Position numbers and translations under genes: made by a program. Under the pieces are notes generated by a model. The model did no database searches and was not told the origin of the DNA. It was given only the letters and a program-made list of their open reading frames with translations. A stretch of DNA of 9,356 nt, from NCBI GenBank assembly GCA_020028375.1, contig JAHZNX010000065.1, positions 1 to 9,356 on the forward strand. Reading direction: 5' to 3'. The stretch comes from Betaproteobacteria bacterium. Its GTDB lineage: Bacteria; Pseudomonadota; Gammaproteobacteria; Burkholderiales; SG8-41. Of this stretch, positions 7,975 through 9,356 are shown piece by piece (the first letter of the stretch is position 1; every line of letters starts with the position of its first letter).

Positions 7975-9356
7975 AGACTACGACGTTGACCAGCCGGCCC
8001 GGGACCACGACGACCTTCTTGATCGCCTGGCCGCTGACGTGCTTTTGCACCGCGGGATCGGCGAGCACGATGGTCTCGATCGCCTTCAAGTCGGCGTCGC
8101 GCGGCACGCGCACGTCGCCGCGCTTCCTGCCGTTCACCTGCACCACCAGCTCGATCTCGTCCTCGATCAGCGCCACGGGATCGTGCTCCGGCCAGGGCGC
8201 GGTGAGGACATCCTCCCCGAACTTCAGCTCGCGCCACAGGTGGTGCGAGATGTGCGGAGTGATGGGGGAGAGCAGGCGCAGCAATATGCCCAGGCCCTCG
8301 CGCACGATCGGGCGGCTGGCGGATTCGTCCGCCGGCGCGCGCTCGAGCGCGTTCAGGATCTTCATGGCCGCCGAAGCGACGGTGTTGAACTGGTGCCTGC
8401 CGATGTCGTAGTTGGCCTGCTTCAATACCGCGTGCACTTCGCGGCGCGTGGCCGCAAGCCCGGCGGAGAGCATCGCGCCGCCCGGCGGAGGGGAGGCCGC
8501 TGCACCGGCCCGGCCGAGACTCCAGGCGAAGGTCCACAGCCGGCGCAGGAAGCGCGCCGCACCCTCCACCCCGGCGTCGCTCCAGACCAGCGTGTCCTCC
8601 GGGGGCGAAGTGAACATCACGAAGAAGCGCGCGATGTCGGCGCCGTAGCGGTCGATCAGCTCCTGGGGATCGACGCCGTTGTTCTTCGACTTGGACATGG
8701 TGCCGATGCCGCCGGCTTCGACCGGCTGGCCGTCGGCCTTGAGGATGGCGCCGCCCTCCGGCCGGGTCTCGACCTCGGCCGGGTTGTAATAGATGACACG
8801 GCCCGTGTCGCCCTTGCGGAAGTAGATGTCGTTCAGCACCATGCCCTGGGTGAGGAGATTGCTGAACGGCTCGTCGAGCTTCACCAGCCCCAGGTCGCGC
8901 ATCACCTTGGTCCAGAAGCGCGAGTAGAGGAGATGCAGAATGGCGTGCTCGATGCCGCCGACGTACTGGTCCACCGGCAGCCAGTATCCGACCCGCTCGT
9001 CCGCCATGGTCCGCGTGCTGTCGGGACAGGCAAAGCGGATGTAGTACCAGGACGAATCCACGAAGGTGTCCATGGTGTCGGTCTCGCGCCGCGCCGGCTT
9101 GCCGCATTTCGGGCACGTGCAGTTGACGAAGTCGGGGCGCCAAGCGAGGGGATTGCCGGTGCCGTCCGGCACGCAGTCCTCGGGCAGCACCACTGGCAGG
9201 TCCGCCTCCGGCACCGGCACGTCGCCGCAGCCGCCGCAGTGGATGATCGGTATCGGGCATCCCCAGTAGCGCTGGCGCGAGATGCCCCAGTCGCGCAGCC
9301 GCCACAGCACCTGCTTGTCGCCCAGGCCCTTCGCCTTCAGGTCGGCTGCGATCGCG
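7973..9356 (-). CDS. leuS: Leucyl-tRNA synthetase, C-terminal 460 residues (5' end outside window)
   Basis: Class Ia synthetase that charges tRNA-Leu in the cytoplasm. The window holds the part after the CP1 editing insertion: LRDWGISRQRYWGCPIPIIH, the zinc-type insertion with CGGC (C40, C43 of the visible part) and CPKC (C81, C84), MDTFVDSSWYYIRF, the catalytic-core segment QYVGGIEHAILHLLYSRFW, and MSKSKNNGVDPQELIDRYGAD with the KMSKS loop, here TMSKS (nucleotides 8687-8701). The anticodon-binding helices and the C-terminal domain ending VVVPGRLVNVVV follow. Bacterial LeuS is about 860-880 residues, so roughly the first half, with HIGH and the editing site, lies beyond the right edge. The stop at 7973 is 16 bases before the apparent lptE start, and its last bases enter the inverted repeat. 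No frameshift or stop is visible in the part shown. Confidence 0.97.
   Translation of the reverse strand, partial: AIAADLKAKGLGDKQVLWRLRDWGISRQRYWGCPIPIIHCGGCGDVPVPEADLPVVLPEDCVPDGTGNPLAWRPDFVNCTCPKCGKPARRETDTMDTFVDSSWYYIRFACPDSTRTMADERVGYWLPVDQYVGGIEHAILHLLYSRFWTKVMRDLGLVKLDEPFSNLLTQGMVLNDIYFRKGDTGRVIYYNPAEVETRPEGGAILKADGQPVEAGGIGTMSKSKNNGVDPQELIDRYGADIARFFVMFTSPPEDTLVWSDAGVEGAARFLRRLWTFAWSLGRAGAAASPPPGGAMLSAGLAATRREVHAVLKQANYDIGRHQFNTVASAAMKILNALERAPADESASRPIVREGLGILLRLLSPITPHISHHLWRELKFGEDVLTAPWPEHDPVALIEDEIELVVQVNGRKRGDVRVPRDADLKAIETIVLADPAVQKHVSGQAIKKVVVVPGRLVNVVV

Noticed and set aside
7953..9305. A 450-codon minus-strand frame inside leuS in another phase
   Set aside because: The overlapping frame encodes clear LeuS motifs; this one is a low-complexity Arg/Ala/Gly shadow.

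Overview
This is a GC-rich chromosomal segment from a proteobacterium, most likely a betaproteobacterium. The run leuS-lptE-holA-proA on one strand is a familiar betaproteobacterial arrangement. The pyruvate-dehydrogenase-type E3 with an N-terminal lipoyl domain and the PQQ alcohol dehydrogenase fit the same group. All assignments come from reading the sequence; no database search was run.

Layout. (1) Positions 1-384, minus: the signal peptide and N-terminus of a periplasmic PQQ-dependent dehydrogenase, cut by the left edge. (2) 385-570: a divergent intergenic region with candidate overlapping promoters. (3) 571-1206, plus: an exported ankyrin-repeat protein, the only plus-strand gene. (4) 1207-1349: a convergent spacer with a hairpin and a short heptanucleotide array. 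(5) 1350-2984, minus: a large uncharacterised protein whose C-terminal half looks like a degenerate PilZ domain, with its own candidate promoter in the 2985-3207 spacer. (6) 3208-9356, minus: a compact run in the order leuS (5' part missing), lptE, holA, proA, lpdA, with gaps of 16, 15 and 28 bp and finally an ATGA overlap. It looks like one transcription unit.

Functions. The run is housekeeping: leucyl-tRNA charging, LPS export to the outer membrane (LptE), the delta subunit of the DNA polymerase III clamp loader, the second step of proline synthesis, and the E3 of a 2-oxoacid dehydrogenase complex. No common pathway links them. The left end is accessory periplasmic oxidation, with an ankyrin protein that may accompany it.

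No new multi-gene system is evident. The most unusual content is small dispersed repeats around and inside housekeeping genes. A perfect 25-bp inverted repeat covers the leuS-lptE junction, contains the apparent lptE ribosome site and start codon in one arm, and encodes part of the LptE signal peptide in the other. A C7/G7 palindrome is inserted in frame in the lpdA interdomain linker. Two arrays of a CTCG-containing heptamer lie directly after the stop codons of lpdA and of the PilZ-like gene. A further short hairpin covers the proA Shine-Dalgarno sequence.
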